This document shows positions 60,967 through 61,757 of a stretch of 61,757 nucleotides of DNA, piece by piece. The DNA is taken from contig CDRNVI010000181.1 of assembly GCA_977017575.1 (NCBI GenBank), forward strand, positions 1 through 61,757, given 5' to 3'. The translations under genes were made by a program, and so were the position numbers. The notes under the pieces were generated by a model. It worked only from the letters and a program-made list of their open reading frames with translations, was not told the origin of the DNA and did not search any database. Numbering within the stretch: position 1 is the stretch's first letter; every line of letters starts with the position of its first letter. Source of the DNA: Paramoeba atlantica (Eukaryota; Discosea).

Positions 60967-61757
60967 AACTATTTTTTTTTCCAAAAAAAAAAGACTATTT
61001 TTTTCTTCTTCCCCCAATCGGAAAAAAGAAAAAAACATCTTCGAAAAGAATTCAAAGGATTTCATCAATTTTTTGTTATCAAAAAAATAAGTTTTTTGTT
61101 TTTCGTTAGAATTCAATTTTCCAACAAAGAAATCCTCTTTGCAATTTCTCATTGAACCTCTTCATGAAATAGTTTGAAAACAAATGTATTCTGTTTCCAA
61201 GTTTTCAAAAGAGAGAGAAATAAACTGAAAGAAAAAGATAATTCTTTTTATTTTTTTTTTATTTCCAGAAAAGGAAAAGAAAAAAAAGAAAAGAAGAAAA
61301 ATAATTTTCTTATTCAGAAATTGAAGTTGGTTGTTTTTTCTGTCTTTTGAATCAACAAAAAAATCACCTTCCACAAATTCAATTTTGTTTTGTTTCAAAA
61401 TTTGAAACAGACAAAAGAAAAAATAACTCCCACATTTTTTTTGATTTTTATTGTCTGAAGTTACAAAAACTCCAAGCAAAAAATGTCACAAAAATGTCCG
61501 AGATATTTTTCAATGAAAAGAGATCCAAACAGAACTGAGATTGACCTTTTAAACTCGATTCAAATCTGTTTTTACTCTCTTTTCTTAATATAGACATTAC
61601 AAAAAGTCACGATTGAATAGGACTATGTTTTCCTTCCATTTACAATAAGAGAGAGCATCTATGAGGTATGTAACCCCTCTGAGAAGAAAGAGCAGCTTTT
61701 TTGACCCAGAAAAGCTAATTTTGGAGTTCCAAAAAAGTGGACCAATCAAATAATGCC
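60967..61757. other. rDNA 5' external spacer
   Basis: AT-rich sequence upstream of 18S. Short minus-strand frames lack features. The rRNA promoter is presumably here or beyond the window, but no element is recognisable. Confidence 0.6.

Overview
The window is nuclear DNA of a eukaryotic microbe with an AT-rich genome. Evidence: a complete 18S-5.8S-28S rDNA unit, two separate 5S genes, three nuclear-type tRNA genes, cytosolic HSP70 ending in EEVD, polyubiquitin, GT-AG introns, and LINE-type and piggyBac-type elements. I cannot name the species. Long one-sided purine or pyrimidine tracts fill the spacers and, in places, apparent introns; most long open frames of Lys/Glu/Arg or Phe/Leu/Ser are only these tracts.

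Layout. 0-3.5 kb: AAC-rich and GA/CT-rich spacer. 3.5-4.3 kb: polyubiquitin with a truncated last unit. 5.2 kb: 5S rRNA (minus). 7.0-9.1 kb: HSP70 with three in-frame TGA codons. 9.6-12.3 kb: a 1.5-kb purine tract followed by a 1.1-kb pyrimidine tract. 12.6-13.5 kb: PB1/coiled-coil gene needing frame changes. 14.2 kb: second 5S gene, with the poly(A) end of a decayed non-LTR retroelement (14.4-19.0 kb) about 70 bp downstream. 19.9-23.3 kb: uncertain exons and a 193-bp tandem repeat. 23.4-27.8 kb: a nearly intact LINE with a perfect 18-bp target duplication. 27.9-29.7 kb: a decayed relative. 30.1-32.7 kb: uncertain coding segments. 32.7-35.2 kb: a decayed piggyBac-like transposon. 37.3-40.1 kb: single-LRR exons between pyrimidine-rich introns, split by another retroelement fragment. 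42.4-44.8 kb: a zinc-knuckle gene and a paralogue (minus). 45.3-46.5 kb: tRNA-Met, tRNA-Thr and tRNA-Gly. 46.55-46.8 kb: a possible structured RNA. 47.9-61.0 kb: the rDNA unit on the minus strand, its 28S gene interrupted by a 6.2-kb insert that carries an antisense, intron-containing gene and a 2-kb tandem repeat.

Main points for follow-up. (1) TGA occurs in frame inside otherwise intact reading frames, and in HSP70 all three fall at invariant arginines. One TAG aligns with a paralogue glutamine. Each is one C-to-T step from CGA or CAG. A new meaning for UGA, U-to-C mRNA editing, readthrough, or C-to-T decay of pseudogenes would all fit; the sequence alone does not decide. (2) The insert in the 28S gene, at a conserved core site with a 6-bp duplication, carries no recognisable reverse transcriptase. 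(3) A dispersed 45-bp hairpin motif, two introns of one gene that share sequence, and LRR micro-exons in pyrimidine introns are further structures that the basic annotation does not explain.
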